Below are positions 54,960-63,050 of a DNA stretch of 64,000 nt, piece by piece; the first letter of the stretch is position 1; every line of letters starts with the position of its first letter. The notes beneath the pieces are model-generated. The model was not told the origin of the DNA and searched no databases. It saw only the letters and a program-made list of their open reading frames with translations. The stretch lies in assembly GCA_015296085.1 (NCBI GenBank), contig DVDT01000104.1, forward strand, positions 62,001 to 126,000, given 5' to 3'. This stretch comes from Trichormus sp. M33_DOE_039 (GTDB lineage: Bacteria > Cyanobacteriota > Cyanobacteriia > Cyanobacteriales > Nostocaceae). Made by a program: the position numbers and the translations under genes.

Positions 54960-56954
54960 TTATCCTCCTTTTATGGCTTCAAGACGCAAAAAATGCACCC
55001 TACCAGAACTATCCCCCGCTACAATTGTCACGCCGTCGGGTGCAACTGCACAGCTATAAAAGGGGGATTCTCCTGTGAAAGTGGCGATAAGTTCCCCCGT
55101 CTGGAGATGCCACACCTTCAGCATCTGGTCAGGGGAAGCGGAAATTACCCGTTGCCCATCGGTGGTGACGGCGACTGCTGTTACCGATTGACTATGACCA
55201 CTCAGGGTGAGTAGTTCCTCCCCCGTCTGGAGATGCCACACCTTCAGCGTCTGGTCAGAGGAAGCGGAAATCACCCGTTGCCCATCGGCTGTGACGGCAA
55301 CTGCATTTACCGATTCACGATGACCACTCAGGGTGAGTAGTTCCGCCCCTGTCTGGAGATGCCACACCTTCAGCGTCCTGTCACCCGATGCGGAAATTAC
55401 CTGTTGCCCATCGACGGTGACGGCGACTGCTGTTATTGGGTAACTATGACCAGTCAGGGTGAATAGTTCCTCCCTCGTCTGGAGATGCCACACCTTCAGC
55501 GTCTGGTCAGAGGAAGCGGAAATCACCCGTTGCCCATCGGCGGTGACGGCGACTGCTCTTACTGAGTAAATGTGACCAGTCAGGGTGAATAGTTCCTCCC
55601 CCGTCTGGAGATGCCACACCTTCAGCGTCTTGTCATTGGAAGCGGAAATCACCCGTTGCCCATCGGTGGTGACGGCGACTGCTGCTACTGAGTAAATGTG
55701 ACCACTCAGAGTGAGTAGTTCCTCCCCCGTCTGGAGATACCACACCTTCAGCGTCTTGTCATGGGAAGCGGAAATCACCCGTTGCCCATCGGCTGTGACG
55801 GCAACTGCATTTACCGATTCACGATGACCACTCAGGGTGAGTAGTTCCGCCCCTGTCTGGAGATGCCACACCTTCAGCGTCCTGTCACTCGATGCGGAAA
55901 TCACTCGTTGCCCATCGGCGGTGACAGCAACTGCTCTTACCGAGCCACTATGGCCACTCAGGGTGAGTAGTTCCGCCCCCGTTTGGAGATGCCACACCTT
56001 CAGCGTCTTGTCATGGGAAGCGGAAATCACCCGTTGCCCATCGGCGGTGACGGCGACTGGTGTTACCCAGTCACTATGACCTGTGTTCGCGTTGCGTTCC
56101 GAAGGAAGGGTGAGTAGTTCCTCCCCCGTCTGGAGATGCCACACCTTCAGCGTCTTGTCATGGGAAGCGGAAATCACTCGTTGCCCATCGGCGGTGACGG
56201 CGACTGCTGTTACCGTGTTACGATGACCAATCAGGGTGAGTAGTTCCTCCCCCGTCTGGAGATGCCACACCTTCAGCGTCTTGTCATGGGAAGCGGAAAT
56301 CACCCGTTGCCCATCGGCGGTGACGGCAACTGCTGTTACCGAGCCACTATGACCAATCAGTGTGAGTAGTTCCTCCCCTGTCTGGAGATGCCACACCTTC
56401 AGCGTCTTGTCATCAGATGCGGAAATCACCCGTTGCCCATCGGCGGTGACGGCGACTGCATTTACCCAGCCACTATGGCCAGTCAGGGTGCGAATTAAGT
56501 TGCCCCCTGAGGGTGTTAAGTTAGCAGTTAAAGAACGCAACCAAGGAGCGGTGGTTTGCTGCTTGGCTTGTGTTAATAGTGCGGGAATTTCTGATATTTT
56601 TTTGTCTAGCAACCGTCCTTGCAACTGACTGACTAACTGGGTTTTATCAACTGCCACAACATGGGCTGATAGTTGCAACGCTCCTTGAATTAGCTTGAGA
56701 GTTTTGACTTTTTCTGAGTTATATTCTGGGCGTTCTAACTCTGCTAATTCATCAATTAAATCATAATCGTCAATTAACGCCTGCACTCCAAAGTCAGGAT
56801 GATTAATTTTGGCTTGGATAAAGTCAAAATTAGTCAGCAGTTGATAATACTTTTCTAAATTTTCCGACTCAATGAGGTTGTAAGGATACTTGCCCAGATA
56901 AGCTTTATCAGCATAAGATTTGTTTGCTCTGGATTTTTTAGCCATCTGCGTCAT
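54960..56954 (-). CDS. WD40-repeat protein with APAF-1-like helical N-terminus, coupled to the STAND gene
   Basis: 664 residues from ATG 56954 (MTQMAKKSR), five bases after AGGGG, overlapping the end of the upstream STAND gene by 17 bases in another frame. The first 150 residues are helical (PYNLIESENLEKYYQLLTNF DFIQAKI; ALIDDYDLIDEL), matching the linker that joins NACHT and WD40 parts in fused STAND proteins. Then eleven WD repeats of 42 residues (GHSxxVxAVAVTADGQRVIS ASxDKTLKVWHLQTGEELLT L) and one diverged last repeat (SCAVAPDGVTIVAGDSSGRV). The 126-bp DNA units are nearly identical. Between two repeats the residues PSERNANT replace the usual SGHS turn, from a small inserted repeat near 56081-56108. 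It is probably the ligand-sensing part acting in trans. Confidence 0.88.
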   Translation of the reverse strand: MTQMAKKSRANKSYADKAYLGKYPYNLIESENLEKYYQLLTNFDFIQAKINHPDFGVQALIDDYDLIDELAELERPEYNSEKVKTLKLIQGALQLSAHVVAVDKTQLVSQLQGRLLDKKISEIPALLTQAKQQTTAPWLRSLTANLTPSGGNLIRTLTGHSGWVNAVAVTADGQRVISASDDKTLKVWHLQTGEELLTLIGHSGSVTAVAVTADGQRVISASHDKTLKVWHLQTGEELLTLIGHRNTVTAVAVTADGQRVISASHDKTLKVWHLQTGEELLTLPSERNANTGHSDWVTPVAVTADGQRVISASHDKTLKVWHLQTGAELLTLSGHSGSVRAVAVTADGQRVISASSDRTLKVWHLQTGAELLTLSGHRESVNAVAVTADGQRVISASHDKTLKVWYLQTGEELLTLSGHIYSVAAVAVTTDGQRVISASNDKTLKVWHLQTGEELFTLTGHIYSVRAVAVTADGQRVISASSDQTLKVWHLQTREELFTLTGHSYPITAVAVTVDGQQVISASGDRTLKVWHLQTGAELLTLSGHRESVNAVAVTADGQRVISASSDQTLKVWHLQTGEELLTLSGHSQSVTAVAVTTDGQRVISASPDQMLKVWHLQTGELIATFTGESPFYSCAVAPDGVTIVAGDSSGRVHFLRLEAIKGG

Positions 56955-58332
56955 CTTCACCCCTCTCCCGTTCCCAGTAATCAACAATGCGCTGATTAAC
57001 TTCCTTGAATATCTTTTTATTGGCTTGCAATTTTTTTTGAGCTTTTAAGAAATCTAAGAAACTAGCGTGATAAATGCTGTAGCATTCCTCATTATCTATA
57101 ACTTGCTGTTTCAAATATTCCACCCAATCATTTAAAACATCCTGCACATTATCTTCATCATCCTGTTGAACAATATCAGCTATCATCTCACAAGGAATTG
57201 GCGTACCAATTTCTACTAAAATATAGAGGATAAATACCTTTAATTCATTGGGTTTGTCATTCATCCCCATCCGCGCCCAGTGGGTTTGATAATATTCCTG
57301 AAGCCCATCGGGTAGTTGTTCTAAAGTTAAGTCTTGATAAACACCCTTGCTAATGTCTGGTAAAACATAGCGCAGATACATAAAATTATTTTCGCTCTTC
57401 GCTGCTACTTGCTCAATAAAAGTTGCATCAACAATATTTTTATCCTGCATCCACTTTCTCAAACCATCTTTATATTCTGGATCATTGTTGAGGATGAAAT
57501 GGATATAGTCTTGAATATCTTTACGGCTTAATTGATTATACTCACTTGCAGTTAAACTTAACTCTACCTGCTTAACACCTTCAGTATATAATCGCTTTTT
57601 ATTAGGCTCATAACGTCGCCTCGTCAGCAGAAAATAAACTTTATTTGGTAGAGTCTTAGGCAAATATAAAATATTTTCCGCTCCCGTTTCTTGTTGTACT
57701 TCATCCAAGGCATCAACGACGATTACCAATTTTTCACCATCAGAAATTTTGTTACTAGCTTTAACTAACAAAGCTGATAAATCATCATTCTCAGCATTTT
57801 CTAGCTGATAGCGATTAATTAGCTGTTGTCGAATGCTTTTGAGAAATAATTCCGGGCGATTGCGTCCATCTTGCAAGACGTTAAAATAACAAATCGCTTT
57901 ATGGTCATAAACATACTTGGCAGCTATGGCACTTTTCCCCATTCCTGCATCACCTATTACAGTAAAATAACCCTTGGGATATTGATGGAGGAAATCTTCA
58001 AACTCCTTAAATACAAATCCGCGTCCGCAAAACGAGCGAATCTTTTCTTGAATAAGCGGTGCAAACTCTTGTGACAATTGCAAATGTTGATTCCAAGATT
58101 GAGGGTCAACTATATCCAAGGGGCTAATATTTAAAACTTTAGCAATATTCTTAACTGCCCACTTTTCAATTCCATTAGGAGCGGGTTTAGTCTCTAACAA
58201 TCTTTTAATAGTATCAACACTTATACTGGCTTGATCTGCTAGTTCTTCTTGAGTTAATTTTGCTTGTCTCATGGCTTCTCTGAGCCGAGTTTTCCCTGCT
58301 TCACTAGCTTTTACTTTATTGGAATCAAGCAT
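56938..58332 (-). CDS. XRE-type HTH fused to STAND/NACHT ATPase
   Basis: 464 residues. HTH at about 16-70 (LREAMRQAKLTQEELADQAS, SVDTIKRLLETK, NIAKVLNISPLDIV). Then the linker QSWNQHLQLSQEFAPLIQEK, FCGRGFVFKEFEDFLHQYPK, Walker A GDAGMGKSA (127-135), Walker B LVIVVDALDEVQQ (202-214), VYFLLTRRRYEPN, SENNFMYLRYVLPDISKGVY and a winged-helix-like end. STAND ATPases switch between closed and oligomeric states on ligand sensing. Here the sensor is absent from the polypeptide; the WD40 gene follows with a 17-base overlap. The HTH could bind the four TGCCCT half-sites in the divergent gap at 58395-58476, controlling itself and the small membrane protein. Alternative: a plain transcription regulator of the MalT type. 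Confidence 0.88.
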   Translation of the reverse strand: MLDSNKVKASEAGKTRLREAMRQAKLTQEELADQASISVDTIKRLLETKPAPNGIEKWAVKNIAKVLNISPLDIVDPQSWNQHLQLSQEFAPLIQEKIRSFCGRGFVFKEFEDFLHQYPKGYFTVIGDAGMGKSAIAAKYVYDHKAICYFNVLQDGRNRPELFLKSIRQQLINRYQLENAENDDLSALLVKASNKISDGEKLVIVVDALDEVQQETGAENILYLPKTLPNKVYFLLTRRRYEPNKKRLYTEGVKQVELSLTASEYNQLSRKDIQDYIHFILNNDPEYKDGLRKWMQDKNIVDATFIEQVAAKSENNFMYLRYVLPDISKGVYQDLTLEQLPDGLQEYYQTHWARMGMNDKPNELKVFILYILVEIGTPIPCEMIADIVQQDDEDNVQDVLNDWVEYLKQQVIDNEECYSIYHASFLDFLKAQKKLQANKKIFKEVNQRIVDYWERERGEDDADG

Positions 58333-58394
58333 AATAAATTTTTAAATAAGAATAAAACTCATAAAACCATAAACAAATTTGAATTTTACTGTCT

Positions 58395-58476
58395 AGGGCA
58401 GATAGGTTTTACAAATAACCTTAATTGCCCTAAATTGCAGGGCAGATAATTAAGATGAATCAAATTTAATTGCCCT
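58395..58476. promoter_or_regulatory. candidate operator: four TGCCCT/AGGGCA half-sites
   Basis: AGGGCAGATA occurs at 58395-58404 and 58439-58448. TTAATTGCCCT occurs at 58421-58431 and 58466-58476; the middle two face each other as an inverted pair. They sit in the centre of the 215-bp gap between the XRE-STAND gene (minus) and the small membrane protein gene (plus), the natural place for self-control by the HTH. Confidence 0.6.
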
Positions 58477-58547
58477 GGAATATCTAAATTGTCTTTATTA
58501 GGATACCAATATCGACATTTTATAGGGAAATATTCAGGAGTTTAACA

Positions 58548-58814
58548 ATGCAAAATCGTAATCATCAAAATTTAAAAGCAGAATTTATGCAGGAACTATT
58601 AAGACAAGCTAAATTAACATTCAACTTAGCCTTGAGTGTCACCGCCGCTTCTGCCATGATGACGTTAGGGGGTGTAGGATTGCTGTACTTCAACAAAGTA
58701 TCTGAAGCCCGCCTCACAGCCGGAGGTGGCGCACTGGCTACTATCACCAGTGTTCAACTCGCCAAGCAAACTAAAGAGGATTTATTAGAGATTATAGAGA
58801 AAGCAGAGGAGTAA
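58548..58814 (+). CDS. small two-helix membrane protein, candidate effector (TRADD-N-associated 2-TM type)
   Basis: 88 residues. Short basic/acidic N-terminus, then LTFNLALSVTAASAMMTLGG VGLLYF (about 23-48) and, after a short turn, a Gly/Ala-rich amphipathic second segment (ARLTAGGGALATITSVQLAK, 54-73) and a charged helical tail (EDLLEIIEKAEE). This matches my memory of the cyanobacterial two-transmembrane domain found next to TRADD-N and STAND proteins in predicted conflict systems. CAGGAG seven bases before ATG 58548 is a strong Shine-Dalgarno. It is divergent from the XRE-STAND gene with shared putative operators. Inferred job: membrane-acting effector. Confidence 0.8.
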   Translation: MQNRNHQNLKAEFMQELLRQAKLTFNLALSVTAASAMMTLGGVGLLYFNKVSEARLTAGGGALATITSVQLAKQTKEDLLEIIEKAEE

Positions 58815-58919
58815 ATTTAGGGATGATGGTGCAATAATCCCTAAAATAACCTGAAGTGTGGAGTATTGGCGTAGTCTGTTGTAGGCATCGCCTACTCAGT
58901 TTGACTTCTAAACGCCAAT

Positions 58920-59135
58920 GTTCTCGGTTCAAACCCAAACGTTTTCATTTCTACCTCAAACATTCTCGTTTCAAACTCAAACGTTTTCGTTTCCACCTCA
59001 AACATTTTCGTTTTAAACCCGGATGTTTTCGTTTCAAACCCGAACGTTTTCGTTTCTACCTCAAACATTCTCGTTTCAAACCCGGATGTTTTCGTTTCAA
59101 ACCCGGATGTTCTCGTTTTAACCTAGAACATTCTT
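58920..59135. repeat. 21-bp tandem repeat array
   Basis: About ten consecutive 21-base units of the form CGTTTCAAACCCGGATGTTTT / CGTTTCTACCTCAAACATTC T, alternating between two sub-types. Some copies are identical (two adjacent units near 59070-59110). The plus frame from 58856 is open for 113 codons as a heptad FRFKPxC repeat, but it has no credible start and may be an accident of the 21-base period. Confidence 0.8.
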
Positions 59136-59236
59136 GTTTCAAGCTTCAACTATCACTTTCTAAGGCTGAAGCTTTGGTTAGAAATCTTCTCCAGTAAGAG
59201 TTTGAGGTGATTTCACAATTTCCACAGCTTGTCCAG

Positions 59237-59281
59237 GGCGATCGCTCCTAGTTTTATCTTAGAGATAATGGAGCGATCGCC
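59237..59281. repeat. hairpin built from two HIP1 sites downstream of gcvP
   Basis: GGCGATCGCTCC (59237-59248) and GGAGCGATCGCC (59270-59281) are perfect inverted complements, each containing GCGATCGC; the loop continues to pair as TTATCT/AGATAA. It lies 35 bases after the gcvP stop on the minus strand. No T-run follows, so it may stabilise the 3' end rather than terminate. Confidence 0.6.
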
Positions 59282-59315
59282 TACTTATTTCACATCAACC
59301 AAGCTGCGACTTGAT

Positions 59316-62222
59316 TTATTGATAAGCATCCATTGGTAAACAAGAACAAACGAAATTCCTATCACCAAAAGCTGCATCAATTCTGCCCACACTCGGCCAG
59401 AATTTATGTTCTCGTGTCCACGGTGCAGGATAGGCGGCTTGTTCACGAGAATAGGAATGAGTCCATTCACCAGCAATGAGACTGGCGGCGGTGTGGGGTG
59501 CGTTTTTCAAGAGATTATCTTCAGCATCCATCTTACCTGCCTCAATTTCTGCGATTTCTTGGCGAATGGCAATCAACGCATCACAAAAACGATCCAATTC
59601 TGCCTTTGATTCGCTTTCTGTGGGTTCAACCATGATTGTCCCCGCCACAGGCCAAGAGACAGTCGGGGCGTGGAAACCGTAGTCCATCAGGCGTTTTGCG
59701 ACATCATCAATTTCGATGTTGGCGGATTTTTTGAGCGATCGCAAATCTAAAATACATTCATGGGCAACTAAACCATTCTGCCCTTTGTACAACACCGGAT
59801 AGTAGGTTTCCAATCTCTTAGCGATGTAGTTGGCGTTGAGAATCGCCACCTTAGTGGCTTCTGTTAACCCAGCAGCTCCCATCATCACAATATACATCCA
59901 AGAAATCACCAAAATACTAGCACTTCCCCAAGGTGCAGCTGCGATCGCGCCGATGTGAGCATTGGGCTGTTCTTTCTTTCCAGTCTCCAATACCGGATGT
60001 CCAGGTAAAAATGGGACAAGATGGGACGCAACGCCTATTGGCCCCATACCAGGGCCGCCTCCACCGTGGGGAATACAAAAGGTTTTGTGTAAGTTCAGGT
60101 GACACACATCTGCACCAATATCACCAGGACGACAAATCCCTACTTGGGCGTTCATATTTGCCCCATCCATGTAGACTTGTCCACCGTGACTATGAACTAC
60201 GGCGCAGATTTCCTGAATTGCTTCCTCAAACACGCCATGAGTTGAGGGATAAGTCACCATTAACGCCGCCAATTCATGACTGTGTTTTGCTGCTTTGGCT
60301 TTTAAGTCGTCAACATCAATATTACCGTCAGCATCACAGGCAACTGCTACCACCTTCATCCCACACATGACCGCACTAGCTGGGTTTGTACCGTGGGCCG
60401 AGTTGGGAATTAAACAAACGTTGCGGTGCGCTTCTCCCCGGCTTTCGTGATATTGATGAATTACCAACAGTCCGGCGTATTCCCCTTGTGAACCGGCGTT
60501 GGGTTGCAGTGAAATTCCCGCAAATCCCGTAATTTCTGCTAACCAAGCTTCTAACTGTTGGAACAAAATTTGATAACCCTGTGTTTGCGATGGTGGCGCA
60601 AAGGGGTGTATCTTCCCAAATTCTGCCCATGTCACTGGCATCATTTCGGCTGTGGCGTTTAACTTCATGGTGCAAGAACCCAAGGGAATCATTGATGTAG
60701 TTAGAGATAAATCCTTGGTTTCTAACTGGTGGAGATAACGCAGTAATTCAGTTTCGGAATGATAGCGGTTGAAGACGGGGTGAGTTAGATATTTACTAAT
60801 CCGGGTGAAGGGAATATGGGAGGATGACGTTAATTCTGCGGCGGTGAAGGGTAATTCATCAGTCAAAGCAAAAATTTGCCAAAGTTCGATGACATCTTCT
60901 AAGGTAGTGGTTTCATCTAAAGAAATGCCGACAGCAGTATCATCGAAAACTCGCAAATTAATATTTCTAGCTTGGCAACCTGCAAGAATAGCTTCTAAAT
61001 TTTGTGTTCCTAACTTGACGCGCAGAGTATCAAAGAAATTTTCTGAACTAATCTGATAACCCAGACGCTTTAATCCTGTTGCCAAGATCACGGTTAACTG
61101 GTGGATATTCTCCGCAATATTTTTGAGTCCATCGGGGCCATGATAGACGGCGTACATACTCGCCATCACTGCGAGCAACACCTGAGCTGTACAAATATTA
61201 CTGGTGGCTTTCTCTCGGCGGATGTGTTGTTCACGAGTTTGTAAAGCCAGACGCAAAGCTGTTTTACCGTGGATATCTTTAGAAACACCCACAATGCGTC
61301 CTGGAACTTGCCGCTTGTATTCTTCCTTAGTAGCGAAGTATGCCGCATGAGGGCCACCAAAACCCAAAGGAATACCGAAGCGTTGGGTACTACCAACAGC
61401 GATATCAGCCCCAAATTCACCAGGAGGGGTGAGTAAAGTTAAGCTTAAAGGATCTGCTGCTACCGTTACCAATGCACCCTGAGCATGGGCTTTTTCAATA
61501 AAAGCGCGGTAGTCGTAGATAGTACCATCACTGGCGGGATATTGCAGAACTGCCCCGAAAATCGGTTGAGCAAAATCAAAGCTTTGATGATCACCGATAA
61601 TAATTGCAATGCCTAAAGGTTTTGCCCGTGTTTGCAACACATCAATAGTTTGCGGATGACAGTCATGGGAAACAAAATAGGCATTGGCTTTATTTTTGGA
61701 TACGCCGTAACTCATAGCCATAGCTTCGGCGGCGGCTGTAGCTTCATCTAATAATGAAGCATTGGCAATTTCCAAACCCGTTAAATCAATAATCATGGTT
61801 TGGAAATTCAGCAGTGCTTCGAGTCGTCCTTGGGCAATTTCTGGCTGGTAAGGAGTGTAAGCAGTATACCAGCCAGGATTTTCGAGGATATTCCTTTGGA
61901 TTACTGGCGGGGTAATAGCATCGTAATATCCCATACCAATGTATGAGCGAAAAACCTCATTTTTAGAAGCAATTTGTTTTAATCTTGCTAGAGCGGCGTA
62001 CTCAGTTTGTGCTGCTGGTAACTGTAGCGGTTGATTCAGCCTGATGGCTGCCGGTACGGTTTTATCAATCAGGTCATCTAGACTAAACAATCCCAATACT
62101 TCAAGCATTTGCTGAATATCTTGGGAATTTATGCCTATGTGCCTTTGTATAAAATTATCTTTTTTGTCTAGTGATTGATGTCGGCGATCGCTAGACTGCG
62201 AAAGAGATGCAAAAGATACCAC
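59316..62222 (-). CDS. gcvP: glycine dehydrogenase (decarboxylating), P-protein
   Basis: 968 residues, the single-chain form. PLP enzyme that decarboxylates glycine and passes the aminomethyl group to the lipoyl arm of H-protein; in cyanobacteria it handles photorespiratory glycine. N-terminus [40 protein letters not shown]-like [53 protein letters not shown], and the PLP-lysine motif [20 protein letters not shown] are all present. The C-terminus ends in [12 protein letters not shown]. Gene order gcvT-gcvH-gcvP on one strand with 177- and 258-bp gaps. Regulation by glycine could be upstream of gcvT, outside the window. Confidence 0.97.
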   Translation of the reverse strand: MVSFASLSQSSDRRHQSLDKKDNFIQRHIGINSQDIQQMLEVLGLFSLDDLIDKTVPAAIRLNQPLQLPAAQTEYAALARLKQIASKNEVFRSYIGMGYYDAITPPVIQRNILENPGWYTAYTPYQPEIAQGRLEALLNFQTMIIDLTGLEIANASLLDEATAAAEAMAMSYGVSKNKANAYFVSHDCHPQTIDVLQTRAKPLGIAIIIGDHQSFDFAQPIFGAVLQYPASDGTIYDYRAFIEKAHAQGALVTVAADPLSLTLLTPPGEFGADIAVGSTQRFGIPLGFGGPHAAYFATKEEYKRQVPGRIVGVSKDIHGKTALRLALQTREQHIRREKATSNICTAQVLLAVMASMYAVYHGPDGLKNIAENIHQLTVILATGLKRLGYQISSENFFDTLRVKLGTQNLEAILAGCQARNINLRVFDDTAVGISLDETTTLEDVIELWQIFALTDELPFTAAELTSSSHIPFTRISKYLTHPVFNRYHSETELLRYLHQLETKDLSLTTSMIPLGSCTMKLNATAEMMPVTWAEFGKIHPFAPPSQTQGYQILFQQLEAWLAEITGFAGISLQPNAGSQGEYAGLLVIHQYHESRGEAHRNVCLIPNSAHGTNPASAVMCGMKVVAVACDADGNIDVDDLKAKAAKHSHELAALMVTYPSTHGVFEEAIQEICAVVHSHGGQVYMDGANMNAQVGICRPGDIGADVCHLNLHKTFCIPHGGGGPGMGPIGVASHLVPFLPGHPVLETGKKEQPNAHIGAIAAAPWGSASILVISWMYIVMMGAAGLTEATKVAILNANYIAKRLETYYPVLYKGQNGLVAHECILDLRSLKKSANIEIDDVAKRLMDYGFHAPTVSWPVAGTIMVEPTESESKAELDRFCDALIAIRQEIAEIEAGKMDAEDNLLKNAPHTAASLIAGEWTHSYSREQAAYPAPWTREHKFWPSVGRIDAAFGDRNFVCSCLPMDAYQ

Positions 62223-62441
62223 AAACTTAATACTCCAGATATAACTAATTAATATTTTGCAACAAATACTCTTGACAGGCCGGAGTAGTTTATTGATTTA
62301 TTGATAATTTCGTCACTCATTTTTGATCGGGCATTGGGGAGGCAGTGACGGGTACGCAGGGGTATCCCCAAGACCGCACTGCCGTCATTGGGTATTGTAT
62401 TTTTCTCTCTCTGCTTCCCCTGCTACCTCTGCTTCTCGTAC

Positions 62442-62475
62442 TCCCAGTCCCCAATCCCCAATCCCCAATCCCCAA
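62442..62475. repeat. heptamer tandem repeat (CCCCAAT)n
   Basis: CCCAGTCCCCAATCCCCAAT-type units immediately downstream of gcvH in the 258-bp gcvH-gcvP gap. STRR class. Confidence 0.75.
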
Positions 62476-62480
62476 CTACA

Positions 62481-62873
62481 CTAATCTCCTTCCACCGCCG
62501 CGCGATACTCGTCCGCAGTCAAAGCATCATTGACTTCGTCAGGGTCATTGACACGGAGTTTTAAAAACCACCCTTCACCATAAGGATCATCCGCAACTGC
62601 TTCAGGGGACTCAATTAAAGCCTCATTGCGTTCTACAACTGTACCTGTGACTGGTGCGTTTAAGTCTTCAACCGCTTTGACTGATTCAATTGAACCAAAG
62701 GTATCACCCTTGGTCAGCAGATCACCAATGTCTGGCAACTCCAAAAATACTACGTCACCCAATTGATCTACGGCAAATTCAGTAATACCTATAGTGGCTA
62801 TTTCACCATCTAGCCGCACGTATTCATGAGTATCCAAATATCTTAAATCTTGAGGGTATTCAAACGACGACAT
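62481..62873 (-). CDS. gcvH: glycine cleavage system H-protein
   Basis: 130 residues. Carries the lipoyl arm that shuttles the aminomethyl group between P, T and L proteins. Lipoylation site Lys66 in [18 protein letters not shown]; also [20 protein letters not shown] and the C-terminal [13 protein letters not shown], all typical. Length is normal. It lies between gcvT and gcvP on the same strand, so it is probably co-transcribed, although the repeat-filled gaps make partial independence possible. Confidence 0.97.
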   Translation of the reverse strand: MSSFEYPQDLRYLDTHEYVRLDGEIATIGITEFAVDQLGDVVFLELPDIGDLLTKGDTFGSIESVKAVEDLNAPVTGTVVERNEALIESPEAVADDPYGEGWFLKLRVNDPDEVNDALTADEYRAAVEGD

Positions 62874-63050
62874 CTCTATTCCTCTGAAATATCAAAAACA
62901 ATGGCTCTCACAGTAATTCAAGTCAGATTTAGGAATTAACCCTACTGTAAGCTTGAGTATCTTACAACACATAAGAAAAAGTCAAAAGTTATTAATCAAT
63001 AGTCATGAGTCATGAGCAGTTTTCTCCCTTGTCTTCTGTGTCTCCAGTCT

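Noticed and set aside
55080-56490. Possible CRISPR-like or satellite array
   Set aside because: The 126-bp periodicity is the coding repeat of a WD40 protein, with matching protein motifs; there are no unique spacers.
58856-59197. 113-codon plus-strand ORF over the 21-bp array
   Set aside because: Openness follows from a period divisible by three; the start is not credible, and it is reported as a repeat instead.
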